Shown piece by piece: positions 44,913 through 52,272 of a stretch of 64,000 bases of DNA. Every line of letters starts with the position of its first letter. Positions within the stretch are counted from its first letter, which is position 1. The translations under genes were made by a program, and so were the position numbers. A model generated the notes under the pieces. That model had not been told where the DNA came from. It did not search any database and worked only from the letters and a program-made list of their open reading frames with translations. Source of the stretch: Geobacter sp. DSM 9736 (GTDB taxonomy: Bacteria; Desulfobacterota; Desulfuromonadia; Geobacterales; Geobacteraceae); the NCBI RefSeq assembly GCF_900187405.1, contig NZ_LT896716.1:2050001-2114000 (forward strand). The letters run 5' to 3'.

Positions 44913-45032
44913 CCACAGAGACTCAGAGAAAGACCGGTAGCAGGCTCAACTGCTTTAAACCCCATCTATGTAGATCCGGATAGTACAAAGTGCATCACGC
45001 TAAGCCCTCTCGGTCTTTCTGCGTCTCCGTGG
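44913..45032. repeat. inverted pair of a CCACGGAGAC-type repeat
   Basis: Arm 1 at 44913-44936 (CCACAGAGACTCAGAGAAAG then ACCG) and arm 2 at 45011-45032 (CGGTCTTTCTGCGTCTCCGT then GG) are near-perfect reverse complements about 75 nt apart. They fill the gap between ygiQ and argC. I recall this CCACRGAGACxCRGAGAAA element as recurrent in deltaproteobacterial genomes. A long hairpin would form in transcripts of either strand. Confidence 0.75.
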
Positions 45033-45045
45033 AAGATCATTGGCT

Positions 45046-46086
45046 TCAGGGAAACAGTGCAAGCCCTTCCAGTCCCATATTCTCGGGGAAGCCGCACATA
45101 ACGTTCATATTCTGCACTGCCTGCCCCGACGCCCCCTTGACGAGGTTATCGATAGCCGAGACAACGATGATCCGTCCCGTACGCCGGTCTACTGCAAGAC
45201 CGATATCGCAGAAATTGGCCCCGCGAACGAAAGCGGTAGAGGGGAAGCTTCCCTCAGGGAGGATGCGTACGAAGGCCTCCCCTTCGTAGAACTCGCGATA
45301 GAGCGACACCAGCTTCCCGGAGCTGACAGTATTACGCGGTTGGCAATAGATGGTCGATAGGATTCCTCGATCCATCGGAACCAGGTGCGGTGTGAATGTA
45401 ACACGGAGCCCGGTTCCCGCCAAATTCCCCAACTCCTGCTCAATCTCCGGAATGTGCCGGTGAAGACCTCCGACCCCATATGCCTTGTACCCGTCATTCA
45501 CTTCGCAGTAGAGGTTGTCTACCTTTGCCCCACGCCCTGCGCCGGAGACACCGGAGGCGCTGTCGGCAACTATGCTGCAAAGATCGATAATCCCATTCTT
45601 CAAAAGCGGAGCGAGGCCAAGGATGATACTAGTCGGGTAGCACCCCGGGTTGGCTACCAGCTTTGCCTTAGCAATCTGGGCACGGTAAAGTTCCGGAAGG
45701 CCATATACCGACTTGTCGAGCAGCTCAGGGTTCAGGTGCGGCTCGTACCACGCCGCATATTCCTCTGCGCTCTTCAGCCGATAGTCGGCAGAGAGGTCCA
45801 CAACCTTCTTCTTGAGCCGGAGAAAGGTGGGCACCACCTCCATCGCTGCTTTGTGGGGGAGAGCAGTGAAAACCAGATCGGCTTTCTCCGCAATCCTGAC
45901 CGGCTCCAGGTTTTCCAGCACATGATCATACCGGTCCCGGACCGAGGGGAATATATCGGACAACCGCTTCCCGGCACTCTGTTCCGAAGTGATGCATGTT
46001 ACCGCCACCTCCGGGTGACCATGAAGGATACGGACCAGCTCGATTCCCGTGTAACCGCTGGCGCCGACAATGGCAACTTTGAGCAT
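45046..46086 (-). CDS. argC: N-acetyl-gamma-glutamyl-phosphate reductase
   Basis: Third step of arginine (ornithine) synthesis: NADPH-dependent reduction of N-acetylglutamyl phosphate. The 346-aa enzyme shows the nucleotide motif [18 protein letters not shown], the active-site Cys in [20 protein letters not shown] and [11 protein letters not shown]. The start at 46086 is supported by GGAGGACAGTT directly upstream. The frame is open 45 codons further through a repeat-like intergenic region. Confidence 0.96.
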   Translation of the reverse strand: MLKVAIVGASGYTGIELVRILHGHPEVAVTCITSEQSAGKRLSDIFPSVRDRYDHVLENLEPVRIAEKADLVFTALPHKAAMEVVPTFLRLKKKVVDLSADYRLKSAEEYAAWYEPHLNPELLDKSVYGLPELYRAQIAKAKLVANPGCYPTSIILGLAPLLKNGIIDLCSIVADSASGVSGAGRGAKVDNLYCEVNDGYKAYGVGGLHRHIPEIEQELGNLAGTGLRVTFTPHLVPMDRGILSTIYCQPRNTVSSGKLVSLYREFYEGEAFVRILPEGSFPSTAFVRGANFCDIGLAVDRRTGRIIVVSAIDNLVKGASGQAVQNMNVMCGFPENMGLEGLALFP

Positions 46087-46276
46087 AACTGTCCTCCGGT
46101 TTTTGGCAGTTTTGCATCCATGATATGGGATGTACCGACCAGAAAGGGACGCGAGATTTCCGTCAGATCGTCGCACCCGCAGGCTGGCCCAGCGGAGGCG
46201 TAGCAGCGCTACGCCGCACAAAAGGGATAGCCGAGGACGGCGGCGAGATGGCGGGAAGGTCGCGTCTCGAGTACAA
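46087..46276. other. 190-nt intergenic region between rpsI terminator and argC with a palindrome
   Basis: No gene seen. Contains the hairpin GGCGTAGC-AGC-GCTACGCC (about 46195-46213) and GC-rich runs. It translates on the minus strand as an open frame continuous with argC ([17 protein letters not shown]), which looks like repeat-derived sequence rather than protein. Confidence 0.4.
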
Positions 46277-46308
46277 GAAAAGGGAGGAATCCATGCGGAC
46301 TCCTCCCC
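46277..46308 (-). terminator. terminator of rplM-rpsI
   Basis: On the minus strand GGGAGGAGTCC-GCAT-GGATTCCTCCC forms an 11-bp stem with one mismatch, followed by TTTTCTT. It lies 28 nt after the rpsI stop. Confidence 0.8.
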
Positions 46309-46335
46309 TCCTGTACATGCAGCATATCCGGCAGA

Positions 46336-46728
46336 TTAACGCTTGGAGAACTGGAAGCTGGCGCGGGCTGATTTTTTCCCGTACTTCTTACGCTCCTTGA
46401 TGCGCGAGTCCCGGGTGATAAACCCGGCTTTTTTCAGAGTACCGCGCAGGGCAGCATCGACTTCGAGAAGAGCCTTGGTGATACCATGCTTGATGGCGCC
46501 GGCCTGACCCGAATCCCCTCCACCCCGGACAGTGACGTAAATGTCAAACTTACCGACATTCTCGGTCAGTTCAAGAGGCTGGCGGACGACCATCTTGGAG
46601 GTCTCGCGGCCGAAGTAATCGTCGAGACTCTTGCTGTTGACGGTGATGGAACCGGTGCCCGGCTTGAGCCAGACCCTTGCTATGGAGGATTTCCTTTTGC
46701 CTGTGCCGTAGAAGCTGGTTGCTGCCAT
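46336..46728 (-). CDS. rpsI: 30S ribosomal protein S9
   Basis: A 130-aa protein. The N-terminus contains [18 protein letters not shown] and the C-terminus [18 protein letters not shown], whose final Lys-Arg reaches the P-site tRNA. It is the second gene of rplM-rpsI. Confidence 0.98.
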   Translation of the reverse strand: MAATSFYGTGKRKSSIARVWLKPGTGSITVNSKSLDDYFGRETSKMVVRQPLELTENVGKFDIYVTVRGGGDSGQAGAIKHGITKALLEVDAALRGTLKKAGFITRDSRIKERKKYGKKSARASFQFSKR

Positions 46729-46761
46729 TGTCTCTATTCTCCTGAATGAAGTATCGATCTA

Positions 46762-47190
46762 TTAGATGTTGAGAGCTTTGGGCTGCTGCGCCTTGTGCGG
46801 GTGAGCGCCGCCGCTGTACACTTTGAGCTTGCTCAGCATGTGACGTGCGAGCTTGTTCTTGGGGAGCATCCCCTTCACTGCCTTGCGGATCAGCTCTTCC
46901 GGCTTCTTGTCGAGAAGCTTGCCGGCCGTAATCGACTTGATCCCGCCGGGGAAACCGGAGTGGCTGTAATAGACCTTGTCGCTCAACTTGCTGCCGGTGA
47001 GAGCGATTTTCTCGGCGTTGACGACAATGACGAAGTCGCCGGTATCCACGCTGGGGGTGTAGGTGGCCTTGTTCTTGCCGCGAAGCACGTTTGCGATCTC
47101 GGTGGCGATCCTGCCGAGAACCTGATTCTCCGCGTCAACCAGATACCAATCCCGAACCACTTCAGTTTTTTTAGCAACTTGAGTCTTCAT
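46762..47190 (-). CDS. rplM: 50S ribosomal protein L13
   Basis: A 142-aa protein: [40 protein letters not shown] and [20 protein letters not shown]. It is preceded by a strong promoter and followed by rpsI after 33 nt. Confidence 0.98.
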   Translation of the reverse strand: MKTQVAKKTEVVRDWYLVDAENQVLGRIATEIANVLRGKNKATYTPSVDTGDFVIVVNAEKIALTGSKLSDKVYYSHSGFPGGIKSITAGKLLDKKPEELIRKAVKGMLPKNKLARHMLSKLKVYSGGAHPHKAQQPKALNI

Positions 47191-47238
47191 CGAACCCTCA
47201 CAACTGGTAAAGTATCAAAAACCGTACAGAAGGGATGA

Positions 47239-47267
47239 ACTATAGTTGACGCCTCAGATGTTGTCAA
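47239..47267 (-). promoter_or_regulatory. sigma-70 promoter of rplM-rpsI
   Basis: -35 TTGACA (47262-47267), a 17-bp spacer and -10 TATAGT (47239-47244) on the minus strand. The -35 lies inside the last codons of truA. Confidence 0.75.
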
Positions 47268-48015
47268 GGAAAAATTCAGAACCATAAAATACTTCCATGA
47301 GACACAGCCCCTGGGGTGGCGCAGTCATGCCAGCATTCACCCGTGCCTGCCCCGTGAGCAGTGCCGCAACAACATCCGGCGGCATCTTCCCCTGCCCGAT
47401 CTCAGCCAGGGTGCCCGCCATGATTCGAACCATGTTGCGCAGAAAGCCTGAGCCGAAAACGTCGATGTGAATGAATTCACCACTCCGTACGACCTCCACC
47501 GAATAGATCGTGCGAACAGTGGTCCGGGCACTGCACCCGGACGCCCGGAACGCACAGAAATCACGCTCCCCTACGAAATGAACCGCCGCTTCCCGCATCA
47601 GGTCCAGATCAAGGGGCGCCTTGAGCTGCCAGGCGTACAGGCGACTCAACGGGGAGCGGTGAGGAGCGTTCACTATAGTATACCGATAATGCTTACCTTT
47701 CGCATCGGCACGGGGATTGAAATCCGCGTCCACCTCCGCAGAGCCTTGAACCTTTATATCGCAGGGGAGCAGGTTGTTCAGCCCGTAGGTGAATGCCCGG
47801 AGGGGAAGGTTTCGCTGCGTCCGGAATACGGCCACCATCCCCTTCGCGTGGACACCCGCGTCAGTGCGCCCCGAGGAATAGACCCTCACCTGCTCCCCGA
47901 GGAGCCGCTCCAGGGCCTCCTCCACCACCTGCTGGATCGATAGGCCATTCGGCTGCAGCTGCCATCCGACGTAGTTGGTGCCATCATATTCAAGGATCAG
48001 CTTGATGGTTCGCAT
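47254..48015 (-). CDS. truA: tRNA pseudouridine synthase A (positions 38-40)
   Basis: A 253-aa enzyme: start MRTIKLILEYDGTNYVGWQL, catalytic Asp in VYSSGRTDAGVHAKGMVAVF, then HFVGERDFCAFRASGC and GSGFLRNMVRIMAGTLAEIG. The start at ATG 48015 matches family N-termini; the frame is open nine codons upstream with no better ribosome site. Confidence 0.95.
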   Translation of the reverse strand: MRTIKLILEYDGTNYVGWQLQPNGLSIQQVVEEALERLLGEQVRVYSSGRTDAGVHAKGMVAVFRTQRNLPLRAFTYGLNNLLPCDIKVQGSAEVDADFNPRADAKGKHYRYTIVNAPHRSPLSRLYAWQLKAPLDLDLMREAAVHFVGERDFCAFRASGCSARTTVRTIYSVEVVRSGEFIHIDVFGSGFLRNMVRIMAGTLAEIGQGKMPPDVVAALLTGQARVNAGMTAPPQGLCLMEVFYGSEFFLDNI

Positions 48016-48073
48016 GGGCGGGGAGTATAGCAGCATCGCCACCGGAATCCAAGCAGGGCGAACTGGAAAGGCA

Positions 48074-48102
48074 TTGCAATTATCTCCCGGAAAGTCTACA
48101 TA
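48074..48102 (+). promoter_or_regulatory. promoter of the 48145 gene
   Basis: -35 TTGCAA (48074-48079), a 17-bp spacer and -10 TACATA (48097-48102) on the plus strand, about 43 nt before the ATG. Confidence 0.5.
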
Positions 48103-48144
48103 AACGGCTCACGCACATTCATCTCATCCTGCAAAGGAGGAACC

Positions 48145-48516
48145 ATGACGCGCTATATCAACACCGATCGCATCGCCGCCGTCCAACTCACCACCCCCGC
48201 GGAGAATCCCCTCGTCACTGACGACACACGCCTCATGGACATCTGGTTCGACGGAGCCGCAATTCGCAAGCAGCTCTTCAAGAAAGTGAAGAAGACCGAG
48301 CAGGAACAGATGGCAGCAGATCTTGAACGAAAAGGCTTCATCCGCTCCGGAAACCTGCTCATTGATCCGAAGGCCGTGCTTTTCGCAGAGATGGAGCACG
48401 AAATCGTCGGCGGCCTCGTCACAATAGGGTTTCAGGACAACGGGAAACCGGTGGAACTCAAGGTTGACGCGAAGGCATTCAGTGAGCTGTGCGAGAGGCT
48501 GGGTGGTAAGGGGTAG
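48145..48516 (+). CDS. hypothetical protein (123 aa)
   Basis: Not recognised. The ATG at 48145 has a near-perfect AAAGGAGGAACC ribosome site. The product begins MTRYINTDRIAAVQLTTPAE, is soluble, mixed alpha/beta and Lys/Glu-rich in the middle (KQLFKKVKKTEQEQMAADLE). It has one cysteine near the C-terminus and no signal peptide. It stands alone on the plus strand with its own promoter, convergent with the TumA/TumE pair. Confidence 0.75.
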   Translation: MTRYINTDRIAAVQLTTPAENPLVTDDTRLMDIWFDGAAIRKQLFKKVKKTEQEQMAADLERKGFIRSGNLLIDPKAVLFAEMEHEIVGGLVTIGFQDNGKPVELKVDAKAFSELCERLGGKG

Positions 48517-48558
48517 TTCCTCTGAGGGAAGTCCTGGTTTTTATTGGGAGAGCGGCAC

Positions 48559-48900
48559 TCACGCTGCTCTCAGCATGAAATCCACATGCACGGCGTCGAA
48601 GGGAAAGACGAGGAGGCCATTCTCGGTTTTCTGCAAAATTCCGGCTTTAAGGAGTACCTGAACATCGCCATGCACCGCCTTCACATCTCTCTCCATCCGG
48701 CGGGCAGCCTCACGTATCGTCATGGGGCCTGCCCCCGTCATAACCTTGAGCAGCTGCCAACGTTTGCCTGAAATTACCTTGAAAAGGAGCTCAGGCGAAT
48801 CGAAACTGATAAACTCCCCCTGCGCTTCCCCCTTGAACGCTTGCAAAAACCTTCGGCTGCTTTTTTCCCGTGAAGCGATTTCCAGCGTTACCGTACGCAT
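48559..48900 (-). CDS. TumA-type antitoxin (HTH, HVO_A0114-like)
   Basis: A 113-aa winged-helix-type protein. The HTH region is TGAGPMTIREAARRMERDVK followed by AVHGDVQVLLKAGIL, and the C-terminus is FPFDAVHVDFMLRAA. This matches the DNA-binding antitoxin that pairs with TumE toxins. It starts one nucleotide after the tumE stop (TGATATG), so the two are translationally coupled. Toxin-first order is seen here. It would neutralise TumE and repress the promoter at 49191-49219. Confidence 0.85.
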   Translation of the reverse strand: MRTVTLEIASREKSSRRFLQAFKGEAQGEFISFDSPELLFKVISGKRWQLLKVMTGAGPMTIREAARRMERDVKAVHGDVQVLLKAGILQKTENGLLVFPFDAVHVDFMLRAA

Positions 48901-48901
48901 A

Positions 48902-49183
48902 TCAGAACCTCCAATTGTCCACATCTCTCCAGAAATCGTCGAGCAGCGCCTGAGATGTAGTGAAAGCATATGAAGCCTCCTCCCCGCCTAGGTGCTTGTG
49001 GTCGCCCTTCCCCGCCTCATTGTCGTAACGCACCACGCACCGGCCGTCAACAACGAGGGCGAGACGACACTTGAAATTGTGATGACTCCCGGAAAGAGGC
49101 GAAGGAAGGCGCCAGACAACCATCTCCACAAACGCGGCTTCTGAAACGATGTGGCGCTCGTTGAGCAGCAATTCGGCTTTCAT
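48902..49183 (-). CDS. TumE-family toxin (DUF6516)
   Basis: A 93-aa protein with the TumE hallmarks: MKAELLLNERHIVSEAAFVE, FKCRLALVVDGRCVVRYDNE, AGKGDHKHLGGEEASYAF and the C-terminal DDFWRDVDNWRF. The RYDN and GKGDHKH segments are the likely active region of this toxin family. The start at ATG 49183 is required because the promoter occupies the upstream bases. The -10 box ends 7 nt before this ATG, so the mRNA is essentially leaderless. Confidence 0.85.
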   Translation of the reverse strand: MKAELLLNERHIVSEAAFVEMVVWRLPSPLSGSHHNFKCRLALVVDGRCVVRYDNEAGKGDHKHLGGEEASYAFTTSQALLDDFWRDVDNWRF

Positions 49184-49190
49184 GTTGGAA

Positions 49191-49219
49191 ACAATACCAA
49201 CAGCATGGTGCGTTGTCAA
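49191..49219 (-). promoter_or_regulatory. promoter of the tumE-tumA pair (leaderless)
   Basis: -35 TTGACA (49214-49219), a 17-bp spacer and -10 TATTGT (49191-49196) on the minus strand. Only 7 nt (TTCCAAC) separate the -10 box from the tumE ATG. Confidence 0.65.
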
Positions 49220-49354
49220 TATTTACAACAGGAGACTCACCAACTTGTAAAAAGGGTGCGGCCCTCTAGCTCACCATATCCGACCTAGTAAACGATACGG
49301 TGCGATACGCCCTCGCCGAATTCGAAGCAATCTTTCGGCATATTGGGAACGTGC

Positions 49355-49404
49355 CAAATAACCATGGGTCTCATACGAGGAGTTCGGCAAGGAACTGAAG
49401 AAGA
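49355..49404 (+). pseudogene. C-terminal remnant of an antitoxin
   Basis: One plus-strand frame reads PWVSYEEFGKELKKNGRI and then stops (TAA at about 49413-49415) just inside the toxin pseudogene start. This is the usual C-terminal pattern of small antitoxins overlapping a RelE-type toxin. An in-frame stop lies immediately upstream, so no complete gene remains. Boundaries are approximate. Confidence 0.4.
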
Positions 49405-49654
49405 ATGGAAGGATATAAGGACTTCCTGAAGAAGTCGGCAGCCAAGGAGATCGAGACACTTCCGAAAAAAGGAGATCGTAAAGGTACTGGAGCGGATCGA
49501 TTCAGTGCGCCACGGCCCTCCGGGGAGCGAGAAGCTTGGCGGACTCGATGTCTACCGCATCAGGCAAGGGCATTATCGGATCATGTATTCCATCGAGGAT
49601 GATGCGCTCACGGTCTGGGTGGTGAAGGTAGGCATCGGCGGGAGGTATCGGTAA
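49405..49654 (+). pseudogene. RelE/ParE-family toxin, frameshifted
   Basis: The first frame reads MEGYKDFLKKSAAKEIETLP then KK. After the A-run at about 49463-49469 the homologous sequence continues one frame over: EIVKVLERIDSVRHGPPGSE, KLGGLDVYRIRQGHYRIMYS and VWVVKVGIGGRYR, ending at TAA 49652-49654. The joined product of about 82 aa is a textbook RelE-like toxin. A single +1 shift in the homopolymer inactivates it. The upstream antitoxin is also only a remnant. Confidence 0.8.
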
Positions 49655-49665
49655 GTTCAACGAAG

Positions 49666-52272
49666 TCAAGTCAGGCTTGATAAGTCCTGCATCAAAGAAG
49701 ATTTCCAGCCTTCATACCCACCATCAGCTATCTTGTCGAAGAAGCCGGTGTAATCCTGGGGGGAAAGGAAATAGAAGTGATACCGCCACGGCTCGCCCGC
49801 CTCGGTCAGCGCCGCATTCAGCCGCTCGAAGTGAGCCTTGCCGTCTCGAAACTTGGCTCTGTTGCGGTTATTGTCATCGCCATCCTGCTTGATCTCCACC
49901 ACTAGTACATCATGGCACGCCTTGAGCCGGATAAAGAAGTCAGGATTGAAGAACTCATTCCTCGCATGGGTCTTGCCGGTTTTGGCAGGCTTGTAGGAAT
50001 AGGGGAATGAGTAACAGCCTCGGTCAGGCGATTTGATAAACGAGCCGATCAGGTCACTTCTTTCAAACAGCAGATCACTGAACCTGCGTTCAGGTTCATG
50101 GCTGGCGTAGAGCACATTGACCGGCGTCTTGAATTTTGCGGCATCCACCTGATGCAGCCGTTTGACTATCTCCTTGATATTCTCCGGTGTCTCGTCACCA
50201 AATGCTTCAACCATTTCCGCCCACTTGCAGTACTGTTTCCACAGGTAGGCCTCATCCTTGTCGAAAGGTTTTGTGTCGCCATCAACATGGTAGACCGCCC
50301 CGTTCTCCTTGATCCGCCCTTCCGAAAAGGACTGTCGCATGGATTCACGATAGTCGATCGTCATCAGCGCCTTTGCCACATTGGCTTTCCGCGGATGCTC
50401 ACGGTCAACATCCCGGAACAGCGGCCCAAAAGCCTGCTGCACCAGCGACAGATTTTCACGACTCAAAAACGTATCATCGTACCCACCTGACCGGAGTGCA
50501 CCAGTAATCAGTTTCCTGATCCTGCTTTTCGGCCACTTCTCCCCAAGCTTCCTGTCCTTGTCGGCTATGAAATCATGCAGCATGCAGACTGCATACTCGA
50601 TCTCGTGAACGTCCTCATGCAGCAGTTCAATAGCCAACTTGCCGCTTTCGGAGAAGGTGGAATACTCTGTGCTCTTGCGACTCTGGGGCTTCAGCGTCAG
50701 TATAATCTCCGTCGCCTTCTGTTTCTTCGTCTCCACAGTCTTATCCACCAGCTCGTAACTCAGGTTGTGGAGGGGGAACACGTACTCATCGCGCCTGCTG
50801 TCGTAGCCCCAGGAAAGCGTATTCTCCACCTCCAGCACATCTCTCAACAGGTTAGCTATCTCCGCCGACCAAGCTTCGTGGTTCGTCACCTTTAACAACG
50901 GACGCGTATCCAAATTTGGCGGGACCCGCAGCCCGCGCCCCAGCACCTGTGCAATCAGGAGCTTCGAACCGAATGCACGGGAATCATGGGGAACAACTTG
51001 AAAGACGTTCTTTACATCCCATCCCTCGGTAAGCATGCTGACGGAAACGATCCATTCCACCGGACTAGAGGGATCATCCACACCCTTCAGGGCAGCAATG
51101 TTCTCCTTGCGTCGTTTGTCGGGCGAATCCTTGCTGTCCCGTGGACAATACGCCGCTTCCACTCGGGCCTTTGCTGCCTTGGCTGTAGGAATGCCCGAGG
51201 TGACCCAGATTGCCTTTTGCTCCGCATCAGCGCGGCTGATCTTCTCCTTCTTCACCAGGAAATCCACCAGCTGCTTCCATTGCTCGACGCACTCCGCAAT
51301 ATCCTTGGTGACGACAATGGATATCGGGCGGACCTTCGTGCCATATTCCTTCACGTTTCCCATGTGAACCGTGTGGATCTTGTCCCAGCTCTGCTTCTTA
51401 TATGTCTCTTCCTGAACGTAATCAGGCTTCTTGACAACCTTGGCTTCCACGGCCTGCTTCAGGCCAAAGCGATAAATCACATCAGGAAAATAATCGTTAC
51501 CGACATAGGCGGTACCGGTGACATGAAGCATATAGCGGAAATCATATCCAGCGCCTTTAAGGAAGAGCAACCACTTCTTCATGGATGACTCGTCGCTGTC
51601 ATCAGGGCTGAACAGGTGGTGCGCCTCGTCGTTCAGCACCAGGGTCCGTTCCCCGTTCCCCCTGAAGCTGTCGGATATGGAAGAGCCGGCGTTGCCGTAA
51701 ACCGCATGAATGTTTTCAATGCAAATATCACCGGGCTGAATGGTCTCATTCCCCCGCTTGATCCCTGGAATGGAAATCAGTGCCCCGAGTTCCTTCATGA
51801 CCTCCGCCAGTCGAGGATCACCAGCCAGCCGATTGAATTTTTCCAGCAACCCATCCTCAATGGTCAGTGACGGGCACAGTACCAGTACCCGGTCCACCAG
51901 CCCTTCGGCCAGTGCAATGGCGGCAATGCCGTACATGAGGAAGCTTTTACCCCCACCGGTCGCGATATCCAGCGTCGCTGCCTTTCGGTCACGCAAAGGC
52001 ATTTTTGCCAGAAAGGCGTCAATACTGTTGTCGTGGCGCGCAGCCAGTGTTTGGTTATTCTGCCAGTTTTCCCGGGCCAGTCGCTCCAGATCTGGATATT
52101 TTGGTGAGATGAGAAAGCGGATTGCCGTGCGGGCAGCGTCACGTAGAAAGGCGTAGTTGCCGGTATGAAGCAGATTGAGAAAAGCATCGTATTTGTGTAC
52201 CAGCCCTTCGGTGGCATCGCTTGCATCATCCACCCGAAGGATTTGGTCAGTGATGCGGAATTGAACGCTCAT
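49666..52272 (-). CDS. type III-like restriction enzyme, Res subunit (helicase-nuclease)
   Basis: An 868-aa protein with an SF2 helicase core followed by a nuclease. Walker A TGGGKS 105-110; DEAH 215-218; motif III VTGTA; motif V LTEGWDVKNVFQV; motif VI AQVLGRGLRVP. Near the C-terminus, NPDFFIRLKACHDVLVVEIK (Pro-Asp 777-778, Glu-x-Lys 793-795) is a PD-(D/E)xK nuclease site. It overlaps the methyltransferase gene by 4 nt (ATGA). Acting with Mod, it would translocate on and cleave unmodified DNA. It is full length, with all motifs intact. Confidence 0.93.
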   Translation of the reverse strand: MSVQFRITDQILRVDDASDATEGLVHKYDAFLNLLHTGNYAFLRDAARTAIRFLISPKYPDLERLARENWQNNQTLAARHDNSIDAFLAKMPLRDRKAATLDIATGGGKSFLMYGIAAIALAEGLVDRVLVLCPSLTIEDGLLEKFNRLAGDPRLAEVMKELGALISIPGIKRGNETIQPGDICIENIHAVYGNAGSSISDSFRGNGERTLVLNDEAHHLFSPDDSDESSMKKWLLFLKGAGYDFRYMLHVTGTAYVGNDYFPDVIYRFGLKQAVEAKVVKKPDYVQEETYKKQSWDKIHTVHMGNVKEYGTKVRPISIVVTKDIAECVEQWKQLVDFLVKKEKISRADAEQKAIWVTSGIPTAKAAKARVEAAYCPRDSKDSPDKRRKENIAALKGVDDPSSPVEWIVSVSMLTEGWDVKNVFQVVPHDSRAFGSKLLIAQVLGRGLRVPPNLDTRPLLKVTNHEAWSAEIANLLRDVLEVENTLSWGYDSRRDEYVFPLHNLSYELVDKTVETKKQKATEIILTLKPQSRKSTEYSTFSESGKLAIELLHEDVHEIEYAVCMLHDFIADKDRKLGEKWPKSRIRKLITGALRSGGYDDTFLSRENLSLVQQAFGPLFRDVDREHPRKANVAKALMTIDYRESMRQSFSEGRIKENGAVYHVDGDTKPFDKDEAYLWKQYCKWAEMVEAFGDETPENIKEIVKRLHQVDAAKFKTPVNVLYASHEPERRFSDLLFERSDLIGSFIKSPDRGCYSFPYSYKPAKTGKTHARNEFFNPDFFIRLKACHDVLVVEIKQDGDDNNRNRAKFRDGKAHFERLNAALTEAGEPWRYHFYFLSPQDYTGFFDKIADGGYEGWKSSLMQDLSSLT

